A program made the translations under genes and the position numbers. Source: Plasmodium relictum (lineage: Eukaryota; Apicomplexa; Aconoidasida; Haemosporida; Plasmodiidae). Taken from it: a stretch of 64,000 nucleotides of DNA. Below, one piece after another: positions 1 to 12,300 of this stretch. The first letter of the stretch is position 1, and every line of letters begins with the position of its first letter. The notes under the pieces are model-generated. The model was not told where the DNA came from. It did not search any database and worked only from the letters and a program-made list of their open reading frames with translations. The DNA lies in NCBI RefSeq assembly GCF_900005765.1, contig NC_041690.1, positions 1,488,001-1,552,000 of the forward strand, in the 5' to 3' direction.

Positions 1-222
1 ATATATATATACATATAAATTTGTTAAGATAGTTTGTATTTAGCACATGAATTAATTACTTTTTTTTTACTATATTTTTTATTACATATTTTTAATATTT
101 GACTTTATTTTACTTTTTTTTTTTTTTTTTTGCTGTTGCTTTTGCTTCTTGTTTGTTTGTCTTTTACTTATTTTATTATTAATTTTTTTTTTATTATTTT
201 TGAAGATTTACAACAATTAAAA
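1..222. other. AT-rich 5' flank of the maspardin gene
   Basis: Window edge followed by T-rich DNA, with a long poly(dT) run at about 112-131. The hydrolase reading frame stays open upstream of its first ATG, but only through T-rich, Leu/Phe-coding sequence with no Met. It is therefore read here as untranslated leader. No other gene is visible. Confidence 0.5.
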
Positions 223-1821
223 ATGGAATCAGAAGAATTGTCTATGCATGAAGCTTATAAGAATTTTTGTTCAAAACATCCTTTAAAAAAGTTGTCTATG
301 CCTAAAAGCGATTTAGTTTGGTGTTATTATGATATTAATAGTAGGAATGACAATATAATTGTATTTTTACACGGAATATGTGGAACAGCTGGATGTTATT
401 TTTATCAATTAGATAAGTTATCTAATTTGGGTTTTAGAGTGATTTCTTTTCAATATCCTTGCTATAATTATTTAAAAGATTGGATAAAAAATATGTGTAA
501 TATTCTAGAATATTTAAATATTAAAAAAGCTCATTTTTTTGCTAGCGATTTGGGTGGTTATTTGATTCAACTATATGCAAAATTATATCCATCAAAAATT
601 CAATCCTTAATTTTATGTAACTCTTATAGAAAAACAGATGATTTTGCAGCTATTGCTTCATTAAGAAACATATATGGAAAACTATATAGTTTTTTACCAC
701 ATGTTTTGTTAAAAAAAATAATATTAGAAAATTATATATATATCAACTATGTAAATATAGATTTAAAAGAAAAAAATTCTTTAGAATTTATGAGTAATGA
801 AATTGATTTAATTTCTGCTTCAGATTTAGGAGGAAGAATTAGCTTACAGTTGTCATCAGATATCATTGATAGAATTTACGTTAATGATAAATGCATAACA
901 ATTTTACAAACACTAAATAATATGTATTCAGATAGTTTAAACGAAGATATGAAAAAAGCATATCCTTTCGCCAAACATGCAATCATGAAATCGGGTGGTG
1001 ATTTTCCTTATTTAAGTAGATATGAAGAAGTGAACATGTACATTTTAGTTCATTTAAGAAACAATTGCAATGCGAGTTTCGTCAAAGAACAAATTAGTAA
1101 TATGAGTTATATCCATCAACAAAAAAATGAAGATGATAATGAACAGATTTCGGAAAAAAAAAAGTATACTGCACTTCATTATAGAACAAATGAAAATAAC
1201 TATAACAGTGGTTACAGTAATTCTCATAATAATGTAGATATACATACTTATAAGGAAAAATATATAACAGAAACAAGTAAATATCAAATAATAAATAACA
1301 ATATTAATAATAATTATCAAAAATATGATTCTCATTTATTTAAAAATGGGAATTATACCATTAATGAAGATAATAGTAATAATAGGAAAAATAAGGATAA
1401 TTATGATGATGAAGAAAATTCTACATTTTGTAAAAACAATACTAGCAATTATTATATTAAACAAAACTCTTATGAAGAACAAAATGGAAATCACTCAACT
1501 ATAAATAATTATATAAATGATAATTATAGCTTTTCGAATAATTCTAATGCCTTTAGCATAAATCATAATGATTGTAATTACATAGATAATAACGATAATT
1601 ACAGAAATAAAACTAATGATACATGTAATTATAATAATATTAACGATGAATATACTTACATTAATACTAGTAATGAAAACTTTAATAAAACTGATAAAAA
1701 TATTAATATTTCAGAGGAGAGTTATAATAAAGAATCAATAAATTATCAAGATAATTTTAATCAAAATGATGCAGGATATAACCATACTAATATCAATCAA
1801 AATGATATTTTCTGCCATTTT

Positions 1822-1824
<3 letters not shown>
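223..1824 (+). CDS. SPG21: Maspardin-like alpha/beta-hydrolase fold protein with Asn-rich tail
   Basis: Single exon, 533 residues. Residues 1-280 follow human maspardin (SPG21/ACP33) along their length: HGICGTAGCYF for the oxyanion-side strand, GFRVISFQYPCY, SLILCNSYRKT, and near the end KAYPFAKHAIMKSGGDFPYL then EEVNMYILVHL. Human maspardin is a cytosolic/endosomal CD4-binding protein without established enzyme activity. The nucleophile elbow reads FFASDLGGYL, so the Ser of human GASLGG is Asp109 here, and the His expected after the last strand is also absent (GGDFPYL). The protein is probably a non-catalytic scaffold. Residues after about 300 are Asn/Tyr/Asp-rich low complexity with no domain, as is common in Plasmodium. 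The first ATG of the frame was taken as start; upstream sequence in frame is T-rich and has no Met. The family call is strong, the role in the parasite unknown. Confidence 0.86.

Positions 1825-1876
<52 letters not shown>
1824..1876. repeat. (TA)n microsatellite
   Basis: An uninterrupted TA dinucleotide run of about 50 bp, starting at the stop codon of the maspardin gene, so the 3' UTR begins in the repeat. Confidence 0.9.
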
Positions 1877-1879
<3 letters not shown>

Positions 1880-2484
1880 TATTATGAAAACATTAAATTT
1901 TTATTTTCTATATTTTTTGTTTGAAATATATATAATGAAAGTAATAAAAGAAAAAAAATTAATGAATATTATTTTTTTTATTTGTTTATACATATGTTTC
2001 ATTTTTTTTTTTTAATATTTTCTGTAGTTTTTATTTGTTTTTTTTTTTTTTTGTTTCTGTTTTTTTTTTTTTTTTTTTGGTTTTTTTTTTTTTAATTTTA
2101 CATATTAATTTCCTTTTTTTTTCAAAGATTTGAAAACTCTATTACTATTTAGACCAATAAAAAAAATTTTCTTTTAATCCGATTTAATATATTATATATA
2201 TTTATATATTTTTTTTAATAAACATCAAAGAACAAGTAAAATTTCTGCATGTTTTATACTTTTAGTTTTTTTTTGATTTACACAGAGATACTTTTTTTAC
2301 ATTTATTAAATTTTTTTTTTTATTAATTAGATTATTTATAAGTTTTAGACGAAAAATTTAAAATAAAATTATTAAAACATGTTTTATTACCTTTAGATAT
2401 ATAGACAAATATTAAAATAAATAATAAAATGATAACTTATTTATTAAAAATTATGGTGTGTAACTAAGGAATTAAAAAGAAAAG
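1877..2484. other. Intergenic region, tandem genes
   Basis: About 600 bp of T-tract-rich DNA between two plus-strand genes. It should hold the maspardin 3' end and the promoter of the next gene. No ORF or RNA gene is supported. Confidence 0.6.
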
Positions 2485-4702
2485 ATGGATATTACTGATT
2501 TTGAAATACCACTATTTTCTCCTAACATTACAGAAATAAATTTTGCTATTTTTGACCTGTGGTTAAGAGGATATAATGGTAATAAAATTATTTTAAAATT
2601 CTTATAAAAATGTTATTAGTTCTTTATATGAGTTTATCTTTTAAGTAAAACATAACAAAAAAAAAAAAAAAAAATATAATACAATAAAAAATAAAAAAAA
2701 TTAATAAATGGGGAGAATACATATATATATATATATATATATAACATAAAAGTGTAATACAATTCAAATGTAACAATTTTGTAATGTATTAGAATTAAAG
2801 TGAAAAAAAAGATAATGAATATTCTATAGAATAAACTGTTACAATTTTTTTTTTTTGTGGATGAGAAATTTTTATAACATAAGAATGTTCAATTTTAATA
2901 TATTGAGTAACAACTTTTTCCTTTTTGTTTTTCTTCTTATTTGCAGAAAAAGAGGTGTTATATTTACTTCAAAATAGTTTTTATTCTAATTTAATAAAGA
3001 AAAAAAATGAGGAAAATAAAAGCAATGCAGAAATGTTTAATAATATAAAAAGTGATATAAAAAATGAGTTGAAAAATAATGAAAAGGATAAATTATATAT
3101 AGAGAAAGCAAAAGATAATGTTTTTTTTGTAAAAAGTAGAATAGTGAATTTTTTTAATACAGAAAATAAGGGAAATGATTATAGCACTAATAATATTTTT
3201 TTTCAATATTTTTTGTGCTTATATATAAAACAACAGTTTTATATATTTAATATATTGTCTTATCACTTAATGAATTTAGATTTACGATTTTCTCATTTTT
3301 ATATTCCTATTAATAAAAATAAGATTCTAAAATTAATAAAAATATATTATAATATTGATATGAATTTAGAAAAAGAAATTGTTAAATATAAAAATATTAA
3401 TAATATAACAAAATATACCAATGATTTGGCAAAACTTACAAACATACATAAAATATCAGTTAAAAGGCAAATAGAGAATATAAAAAACATGTGGAAATAT
3501 ATATTAAATATATACGAAAGAAGAGATATAAACATAAGTAAATTACACAAAAAAAGAAGAATAAGCATATCAAGAATATTAAAATATATTAAAACCAATT
3601 TTCGACTTTATAAATATTTTATAAAAAGAGAAAGCGTTTTAGAAACTAATGATAATAATCAAAATAAATCTTTTTTATTTAAAAATAAAAAAAGAAGGAA
3701 AGGAAAAAAAAAAGGGAAAAAAAATAAATCAAAAAATAAATTTTTTCAATATAATATAATAAAAATATTAGAAAATTTAGTAGGCATTTCTTTAGCAAAA
3801 AGATATTTTCGTTTATATTGGATATTAGCATATCAAATAGAAATACCTAAAAAAATTAATATTGCATATAGTTATTTTAATAATATCATTTTATTACTAT
3901 TAGAAAAATTACAAATTAACGATTTAATATTATCAAAAGAATATATAAATATAAGTAAAAGTATATACTCTACATATAAAAGTAATAAAAATATAGATAT
4001 CTTAAAAAGTAAATTATTCAGTGCTTCAGAAATAAATAGTTCTTTAAAAAGCAAATGTTTTATTCGACTTAAATGTATTCTAAATATGTTGTGTTGTTTC
4101 AGAAATGTAATATAATTTTTAAAAGAAATATTTAAATATATATATATATATGTGAACATTATGATTAAATAATATATATGTTATTTATCTGCTATATTTC
4201 TGCAGTAATGCTTATAAAAAATTCTAATTCTTCTTCATCTTATTTTTTATTATTATAATTATCATTATTTTCATTTTTTTTTTTTTTTATTTAGTCTTAT
4301 GAAATGACAAAATTTTTTTTAATTTTCATTGAATTACAAAAGAATGAATCTTTCCCAAATGAGCAAACCTTTATAAAACAAAATATTGGAAATAATATAT
4401 TTGTTAATAGAATTATGAGTTTTATAAAGTAAACTTTGTCTATTAAAATATAACAACAATAATAATATTATAGTTACATATTAATTATATATTATATTAA
4501 TAATATAATGAAGAAATATATTTAATTAGTGAAGAAAATTATTAACATAATGAAATATCATCAAATATTCATAAGAAATTATATAATATATATATTTATT
4601 TATTTTTTTTTTTTATTTTATAGAGAAGCCGAAAGTTATTCTAAAACAAAAAAAATAGAAGAAGACAATAAAAAGGAAAATGAAAGAGTTAAAATTTTTT
4701 AA
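2485..4702 (+). CDS. Conserved-looking protein of unknown function, four exons
   Basis: Model join(2485..2578, 2947..4106, 4295..4428, 4624..4702), 488 residues. The ATG at 2485 starts MDITDFEIPLFSPN. Introns begin GTAATA, GTAATA and GTAAAC and end GCAG, TTAG and ATAG, and the frame is open across all three joins. I do not recognise the family. Exon 2 is Lys/Asn/Ile-rich and predicted helical; it carries a strongly basic stretch (about residues 265-285, KKRRKGKKKGKKNKSKNK), which would suit nuclear or nucleolar location. The part after it (LAKRYFRLYWILAYQIEIP onward) is less biased and looks like a folded helical domain continuing into exon 3. Exon 4 is a short charged tail ending KIF. If the last intron were retained, the protein would stop right after exon 3 (TAA at 4430), so the final exon is the least certain part. 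Confidence 0.66.
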
Positions 4703-5554
4703 AAATTGGAAAAAATTCCTAATATATAACTACTTAATATGTATAAAATTAGGAAAAATAAAATTATTTTTTTTAACATTATCGGTTGAAATTTTTAAAA
4801 TTTTTTATTTTATAGTTTTTAATTATTTACTTAAATTTATATATACTAAATTATATATATATAATAAAGGATATGTTTTTCATAGACTTTTTTTTTTATA
4901 TTTTTTCCTCAGAATTTAAATTTTTAGTATATTATTATACTTTTTTATTTTTTTGTCTTACATTAGCATAATAAGTTCTATTTAATTTCTTTTTTTTATT
5001 TTATTCTTTTGTTTATTATATCAATTTTTTTGGCGATAAATTAAAAGATAAAAATACTTATAAGACAATAAACTACATATGAACAACATTAGTATTTTTT
5101 ATCATGTTTCTATACCTTATCTTATTTTATTATTTTTGTAGAATTATAAAAATTTAAAAAAAATAAAATAAAGCAGTAATAATATATTTAAAAATCCTTT
5201 AATTTTCTTAATGTTGATATATATCTCGAATTGTACATATATTGTATTTAAAATAATTTTTGTTTTACATATATATATACATTTAAATCAATCAAATTTT
5301 TTTTTTTTTTTACATTTTATTTATAAATTATAATTTTTAATAAATCACTTTTATTATAAAAATGAAAAACGTATAATATATGGATTATAAATTTCCAAAT
5401 ATTTTTTCGAGATAATTTCTGTAGATAGTTTTAATTAAAATTAAAGTTAAAATTATATATAATTATAATCACGTATAACATTTATGTAATTTTCACTATA
5501 AATATTTTTCATTAAAAATAATATTCAAAATTTTTTTTATTTTCTTATTTTATA
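4703..5554. other. Convergent intergenic region
   Basis: Shared 3' space between the plus-strand unknown gene and minus-strand SSRP1. It is AT-rich with T tracts. A run of hydrophobic codons continues past 4702 in another frame but lacks splice or composition support. Nothing else is visible. Confidence 0.55.
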
Positions 5555-5583
5555 TCATTTATTTTCATCATCATCATCTCCTC

Positions 5584-5626
<43 letters not shown>

Positions 5627-7054
5627 TGCAACATAATCCTCTTCATCTTCATCTTCCTCTTCAACATATTCCTCTTCATCTGATTCTGATAATTCATCAC
5701 CAAAATCTTGTTTATTTTCGGTACCAGTTCCATCATCTTGAATATTCAGATTTTTACTTTTTAAAAAATTGAGTAATGGTACATACTCACTTTTATCAAT
5801 ATTAGTATATTCATAACTAATCCCTCTTTTGTGTTTTATAATAAGAGAAAAAAAACGATGTTGGTTAATATTTCCTGTTCTTTGAAAGCTTAAAGTGACA
5901 ATATCTTCGAAAGAAATTAAAATAACTGGTTTGATAATAAAAAGGAAGTATTTATTTAATGGGTATAGTTGTCCACTTGCTGCCCTATAACTACATGTTA
6001 TTCCATATTGATTTTTAGCCGTTCTAAAATCTCCAGGTATAATTACACTTTTTTTAACTAAAGAAGTAAAAAGTCTTGTGACTACATCATATGGTTTTCC
6101 TGAAATTGTTTTTTCTAATTTATATTTCTTGATAACTTCTTCATTTGCATTTATATTGATGTCCATATCATCATCATTATTCAATTGAATTAATATAAAG
6201 GGATATTCGGTTTGCCCTTGTTTCATTTTATTATTTAAACTGAAAATTAATACATATTGGTTAGAATTACTTTTAGGAACTAATATCATTTTATTTATAT
6301 TAGTATATTGAATTGTAAAATCATAGGACTTCCCATGCAATTTAAAAGTTCTTATATACATTTCTATTTCATATCTGCCTCTTGGGACTAATAAAGGTAT
6401 ATTTGTTAAAGATGCAATGCTTTCACTTTTTGAATCATCAATATTAACCTTTTCTAATAAATCATTTTTTAAATTTTGAAAGGTTTGATTTTCATCATTC
6501 TCATGAGGATAATAAAAACGTATTTCTGACAAAAGATCTTCATTCGCTTGATTTTCTTCATTTTTCAACTCCATAGCTATATCTGTTTTAAGTTGAACAT
6601 TTAACTGATTTATATTATTAGTAGGAATATTAAATGCATATTTTTTATCTATATCAAATAACAAATTAGAGTTTTCGAATTTAAATTCTCCCCAATTCCA
6701 TCCCTTTGTTGCTATTTTGCGATTACTTAATCTTATATTAAAATATTTTTGAAAATGTTGTGTTATTTCATTTATATTTCTATCAGGAAATCCATCAAAA
6801 TATACTATCAAATTATCTTTTAAGTCTATTAACTTTAAATGTAATCTATTATTATTATAACTTGTTTTTATCCATTCTCCTTCACTAATATCACTAAATT
6901 TGTATTGATAAACATTATTTGTTTTTTTATTCTTCCATCCCAAAAATTCATTAGACATCCTAAATGATCCGTAATCGCTTCCTCCAAACCCTCTAATATT
7001 TCCAATTGAAATAACAGAATTATTATTTGAACTAGTTCCGATATTATCCCCCAT
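5555..7054 (-). CDS. SSRP1: FACT complex subunit SSRP1 (Pob3 type, no HMG box)
   Basis: 499 residues in one exon. FACT (SSRP1 plus SPT16) is a nuclear histone chaperone that handles H2A-H2B during transcription and replication. The sequence follows SSRP1/Pob3 throughout: GEWIKTSYNNNRLHLKL, KGWNWGEFKF (residues 117-126), PRGRYEIEMYIRTFKLHGKS (about residue 225), KQGQTEYPFI, a MSGxxYxVV-like block, and the tandem PH region with SYRAASGQLYPLNKYF. It ends in a Glu/Asp tract (about residues 455-499; bases 5567-5700). There is no HMG box after the acidic tail, as in fungal Pob3 and unlike animal SSRP1. The frame stays open 17 codons upstream without another ATG, so the Met at 7054 is the start. The gene is convergent with the unknown gene to its left. 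Confidence 0.94.
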
Positions 7055-8271
7055 CAAGTCTTTTATATTTTTTTTTAAAAAATTATTAAAAAAAAAAAAA
7101 TTCAAAAAGGAAAAAAAAAACTTTTCCTTTTTTTTATATATTATTTAAAAAAAAAATTGACGAAAATGTGTAAATATCTCTTAATCAGAATAGTATCTCT
7201 TTTTAAAAAAAATAAATAAATTTTCCTTGTAAAGGAAATGATATAATAAATTGATATTTTTGAAAAAAATTGTTTTTTTTAAATATTCTAAAAAAAAGAA
7301 AATAAAAAAGTAAAGGAAAAGAATATACGTATTTGTAAATTTATGTTATTGAAAAATATATAAATGTTCTGAAAGTTTTAAGATGTAACAAATATATTAT
7401 GTTCATCGTAACATTAATTCCCTTTTATTTTTATAAAATTAATTTAGTTCATATTTTAATATTTTATTAATTTATTTAATTTCATTTATCATCTAATTTT
7501 TTTTTTTTTTCCGACTTTGTATAAAGTCATATTAATGTAAAAAATGTCAAAATGAAATTATTAGAACTAAAGCAATCAAAAAAAAAAAAAAATTAATATA
7601 AAACAAATAAAATCATATGAAATAAAAAGAGATAAATTAATCAAATAAAACAAAATAAATCAAGTGAAAAAAAAAAAAAAATACAGAAGTTAAAATCGAA
7701 CATACACAAAAGAGAAATTAATAACGTAATATTATATTTCGAATTAAAAGTTAATCCTATTTGAAAAGAAAAAATTAAAATGATGTAAAGCAGAAAAAAA
7801 AAAAATTAATAAATAAAATTAAATAAAATAAAATGAAACAATAAATAAAGTATAAATAAAAAAATTCATACAAATCCAAGTACATAAAAACTGAAAAAAA
7901 GGCTATTTAAGCTTTATATTTCTTTTTTTTTCTTCTTTTTTCTTTTTTCTTTTTCTTTTTTTTTTTTTTTTTCTTTTCTTTTTTTTTATATTCTAAAATA
8001 TATATATTCAACAAATTCTAATAATTTCATATTTTATTGTTGCCTCCTATGTATTTTTTATTTAAATATATATTATATATTTATTGTTTGGAGAAAAAAA
8101 AAAAACTAAAATTATTTATTATTTCTGCTTTTTAAATTAGAAAATATAATTCCAAATGTATTTATTTTAATTTAAATTTTTTGTAAATCATTTTTGTATT
8201 TTATATAATTAAAGATACCTAATTTAGCAATATATTAAGAAATATATTCTTTAAAATATATTATTGTTATT

Positions 8272-8323
<52 letters not shown>

Positions 8324-8919
8324 CTAAAAAAAAAAAATTGTCTAAAAAATTGATAAATGAAATTGTTTTAAAGTGCCAAATACTTATAAAAAAATATACT
8401 TATTTTAAGACAAGTAAGAATATTATTCATTTATTTACTTATTTTTTTGTTTTTTACACAAAAAAAATTAGCGATAAAGCTTTTAACAAGTAACTGTTCT
8501 TTATTTTACGTTCAAAAGAAAAAGATATCTAAAATATAGAAAAAAAATTAGACAAAAATAAAAAATATAATTTTTTTTTTTTTTTAGTACACAAAAGAAT
8601 CATTTATTGTTTGTTTTGAGCTGTTTTAATTATTTAATTATTTTAAACAATAATTTATAAAAAATGTGTATTCACAAAAAATTATTTCATTAAAATAATT
8701 ATTAAAATAAGAATACTATTTAATAAATTATAACACTCTTAAGAAATTTAAATTTAAATTCGTCATTAAATGAAATTTATTCTTTCAATTGTATACAAAA
8801 AATTTTGTAACTATAATATAATTATTGTTTAAAAAAATAATTTAAAAATATTAAGTATATATAAAATTGTAAAAGTAATAAAAGAAATGAAACAAAAACA
8901 CAATATTTACTTAAAAAAA

Positions 8920-8954
<35 letters not shown>

Positions 8955-9332
8955 CAAACAATAACAAAAAAAGACTGTAAAAAAAAAAAAAAAAGTCAAA
9001 AAAAAAATAGACCAAAACATTAAAAAGAAAATTTAAATACATATAGAAATATATATGTTCTTTATAAACTGCACTTTAATATAAAAGTAAAGAAAAAAAA
9101 TTAAAAATAGAAAAAATTTTAATATTATTTTAAAATTATAATTTAGATAAAAATATTTTTATGAAATATTACAATAATTTAAATCTTTAAATACTTAAAA
9201 TTAAAATTCTGCAAATTAATATACACACACAAATATATATATATATAAATATGTATACATTTTTATATTTTTTTTAGAAAGGGTTATTTAATGTGTAAAT
9301 ATATTTTAAAATTCATTTTAAAATAAAATATA
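7055..9332. other. Intergenic region between SSRP1 and the kinase 3' end
   Basis: About 2.3 kb of very AT-rich sequence. The part nearest 7055 should be the SSRP1 promoter and leader; the part near 9332 the kinase 3' UTR. It contains a pyrimidine-rich tract at about 7920-7990, a (TA)n run at 8274-8321 and a poly(A) run at about 8926-8950. No gene is supported on either strand. Confidence 0.6.
8274..8321. repeat. (TA)n microsatellite
   Basis: Uninterrupted AT/TA dinucleotide run of about 48 bp in intergenic DNA. Confidence 0.9.
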
Positions 9333-12300
9333 TTATTTATTATATTTATTGTTTAATTCACATTTATGCGCATTTCTACTAAAAATATTTATCCATCTTA
9401 ATTTAGGTTGTGAATAGCTTAGTTCATCGTTTGGTATGTTCGAATTTTTAAAATTATGTTTTTGTTTACTATTATTTTTATATGCTTTTGAAAAAATTTG
9501 AATTGAACTTTTGTTTAATTTCAAGTAATCTTGTAAATTATCTTTGATTTTACTACTTTTATTATTTTCTGTTTTTTTCTTAGAACAATAATTATTATTA
9601 TCAATAAAACTTTTTATATTTCCCCTACTAAAGTTACATACATTTCTTGGTAAAAAGCTGTTTGTTAAAAATTGGTAATTATTACGAGAAAAGGAATGTA
9701 ACATAAAATTGTTAAGATAATCAAAATTTTCAGGACCATCTATATCATAATATAATTTAAATTTTTTTTGGTTATATTCATTAATACTTAATTTTTCTCC
9801 TGCTGTACTCTTTCTTTTCATTAAAAAAATATTCGAAGTAACATTTTTCTTCATATTTTCGTTACTACATGTACTTAATGAATCAATATTTTTACTTTTA
9901 TCTAATTCATTTTTAACACTTTTAATATTATAATTACTATTTTTTGGGATATTATCCTTATTTTTATTATTTACATAAACATAATTATTTTTCATATTAT
10001 TAAAATTATTTGATATTAGAAATTCCTTTTTATTATCAATTATTTTCTCTTTTAATTTTGTCATCTTGTTTTCATTTAACTTTTCAAATTCTCTATCAAA
10101 TCTCAATTCGTCTAATGAATTTCTTTTGTTTACACACTCTATTATTTGACTTTTTTTATTTTCATTCATAACTTTAACGCTCACTTGTTTTTTATTTATT
10201 TTATTGTTATCATCTATTTTATTTTCATAATTTGTGTTCAATATATAATAATAATTTTCGCTGTTTTCATTAGAATCAATTATCTCATGTTTTTCAACTA
10301 GATGTGTACATTTTTGTGAATTATTATCATTATTAATATAACATTTTCTTTTTATATTATTTTCTTCAGTTGAACTAACGTTTTGATATTTAAAATATAT
10401 ATTATTACTGCTACATAAATTATATTGATCTTTTAAAATTATATTTCCTTTATCTATTAATGATAAATCAGGTGTCGTAGTATTATCATTATTTATATTA
10501 TTATTCATTATTCTAATATACGAGCTCTTATTTATTTTTTCATTTACTGAACTTTTTTTTCCTTGTGAAAAATTATTTAGTTCATTATTACAAAGGTTCT
10601 CATTTTGAAAAATTTTAATATTTTTATTTTCCATTGATTTTTCTTGATCATTATTTTTACAATTTTTTTTTAAGACATCAATGTTAGTAGATATATATGA
10701 TTCCTTATTTTTTTTAGAAGGGAATTTCTTTTCATCATGATATATTTTATTATTGTTTATACTACTTTCCATATTAATTTTGTCATTTTTTAATTCATTA
10801 TATATAATATTATTTTGATGAACATTATTTGTAAATTCTTTCTTTTTAATTGATGATTCAAAATTTCTTATTGGAGAATTTTTATATTTTTTAATTTTTT
10901 CCTTCAAAGTAGTAATTTCTAAATCATCAGCAATATTGTTTTTAACATGATTATCATTTGTGATATTTTTGTTGTGATTACCGTTAAAATTATTGCATAA
11001 CTGTTTATCATTAGAAGTATGCTTCCTATTTATATGATATGAATCATTATCTAAAAAATTCATGCATAAAAGAGAATTACTTTTCTTATAAGATCTTGTT
11101 ACATTTGTATCTTTTAGAAATATAAGTTCTGTTTTTTTTATATCTTCTTTTGCTTTGAAAATTTCTGGTAAAATTTTATTTATTTTTGATTCATTTATGT
11201 TTTTATTTAGAAAAGAAAATGCATATAATGTAGAAGAAATAGAATTAGTATTTTCCTTTTTCTCTTCATCATGTTCACTATTTTTAAAATTTGTTGTTTT
11301 TGTTTCAACAATTTTATCTAATTTATTAGAACATTCATGATAATTAGTAGCATCGTTATTATTATTATTATTTATTTTTTCCTCATAACTAGTAGCTTTT
11401 GTATCATTATCTTTTTTAGTTTGTATTAGTTGACTATGTAATAAATCACTTTCTAAATTATCTTTTTTATTATTTATATTATTAACAGATAAATAATCAA
11501 ATATTTTTATATCTTTTAAATTTAAATCACTATCCCTTTTTATTTTTTTATTGCAATATGATACATTTCTTTGATTATAATTTTCAAAATCCAAATTTAA
11601 ATTATTTGATTTCTTGTTATAAATTTCTTCTTTTATATCTCTTTCTTCAATAAATGTATCAATGCTTCCATTTTTAAATGTATGATCGAAATTACTTATG
11701 TTAAAGTAATTAATTAAACTAAAAGACGTTCTCATATATGAAAAATTATTCGAAAATATATCATTATTATTTATTTTTAATTTGTTACCTTCATGATAAT
11801 TTATATTGAAATTTCCATTTTTCTTTTGATTAAGCAAATCATATTTATTCAAAAAGTTATCTTTACTTGTATGAAAATTACATTTTTTATAATATTTATT
11901 TAAACGTTCTTCAAATTTCATTAACTTTTCTAGTTGATTTTCATTATAATTATTAATTATTTGCTTATTTGAATTATTATTATTATCATTATCATAAATA
12001 GAAATATTTTTATTATTATTATTCATATGATTCGTTTTATTTTCGTTAATATAAATATTTTTTTCACTGTTTTCATCATGAATTGTTTTATTATTTTCTT
12101 TATGAGATATGCCTATGCTATCATTTTTTGATTTTAAATATATTCTATATAAGTTTACACTTTTAATACTATTATTTTTAGGAATATAATTAGCAAAACT
12201 GTTAACTATTATTTTTTTTTCATCGAAATTAGAATATTTATTGGCAAGTGGTGAACTATTAAACATGTTAGTATTTTTTTTATTTAATTTAAAATCATTT

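Noticed and set aside
1821-2015. Short plus-strand frame of alternating Tyr/Ile after maspardin
   Set aside because: It is only the translation of the (TA)n run and a T-rich spacer.
4680-4919. 79-codon plus-strand frame overlapping the last exon of the unknown gene
   Set aside because: It overlaps the exon in another frame and is Phe/Ile/Tyr-rich from T-rich DNA; no start context or domain.
8900-9000. Centromere candidate because of extreme A+T
   Set aside because: The AT-only stretch is far shorter than the 2-2.5 kb of Plasmodium centromeres and lacks their repeat array.
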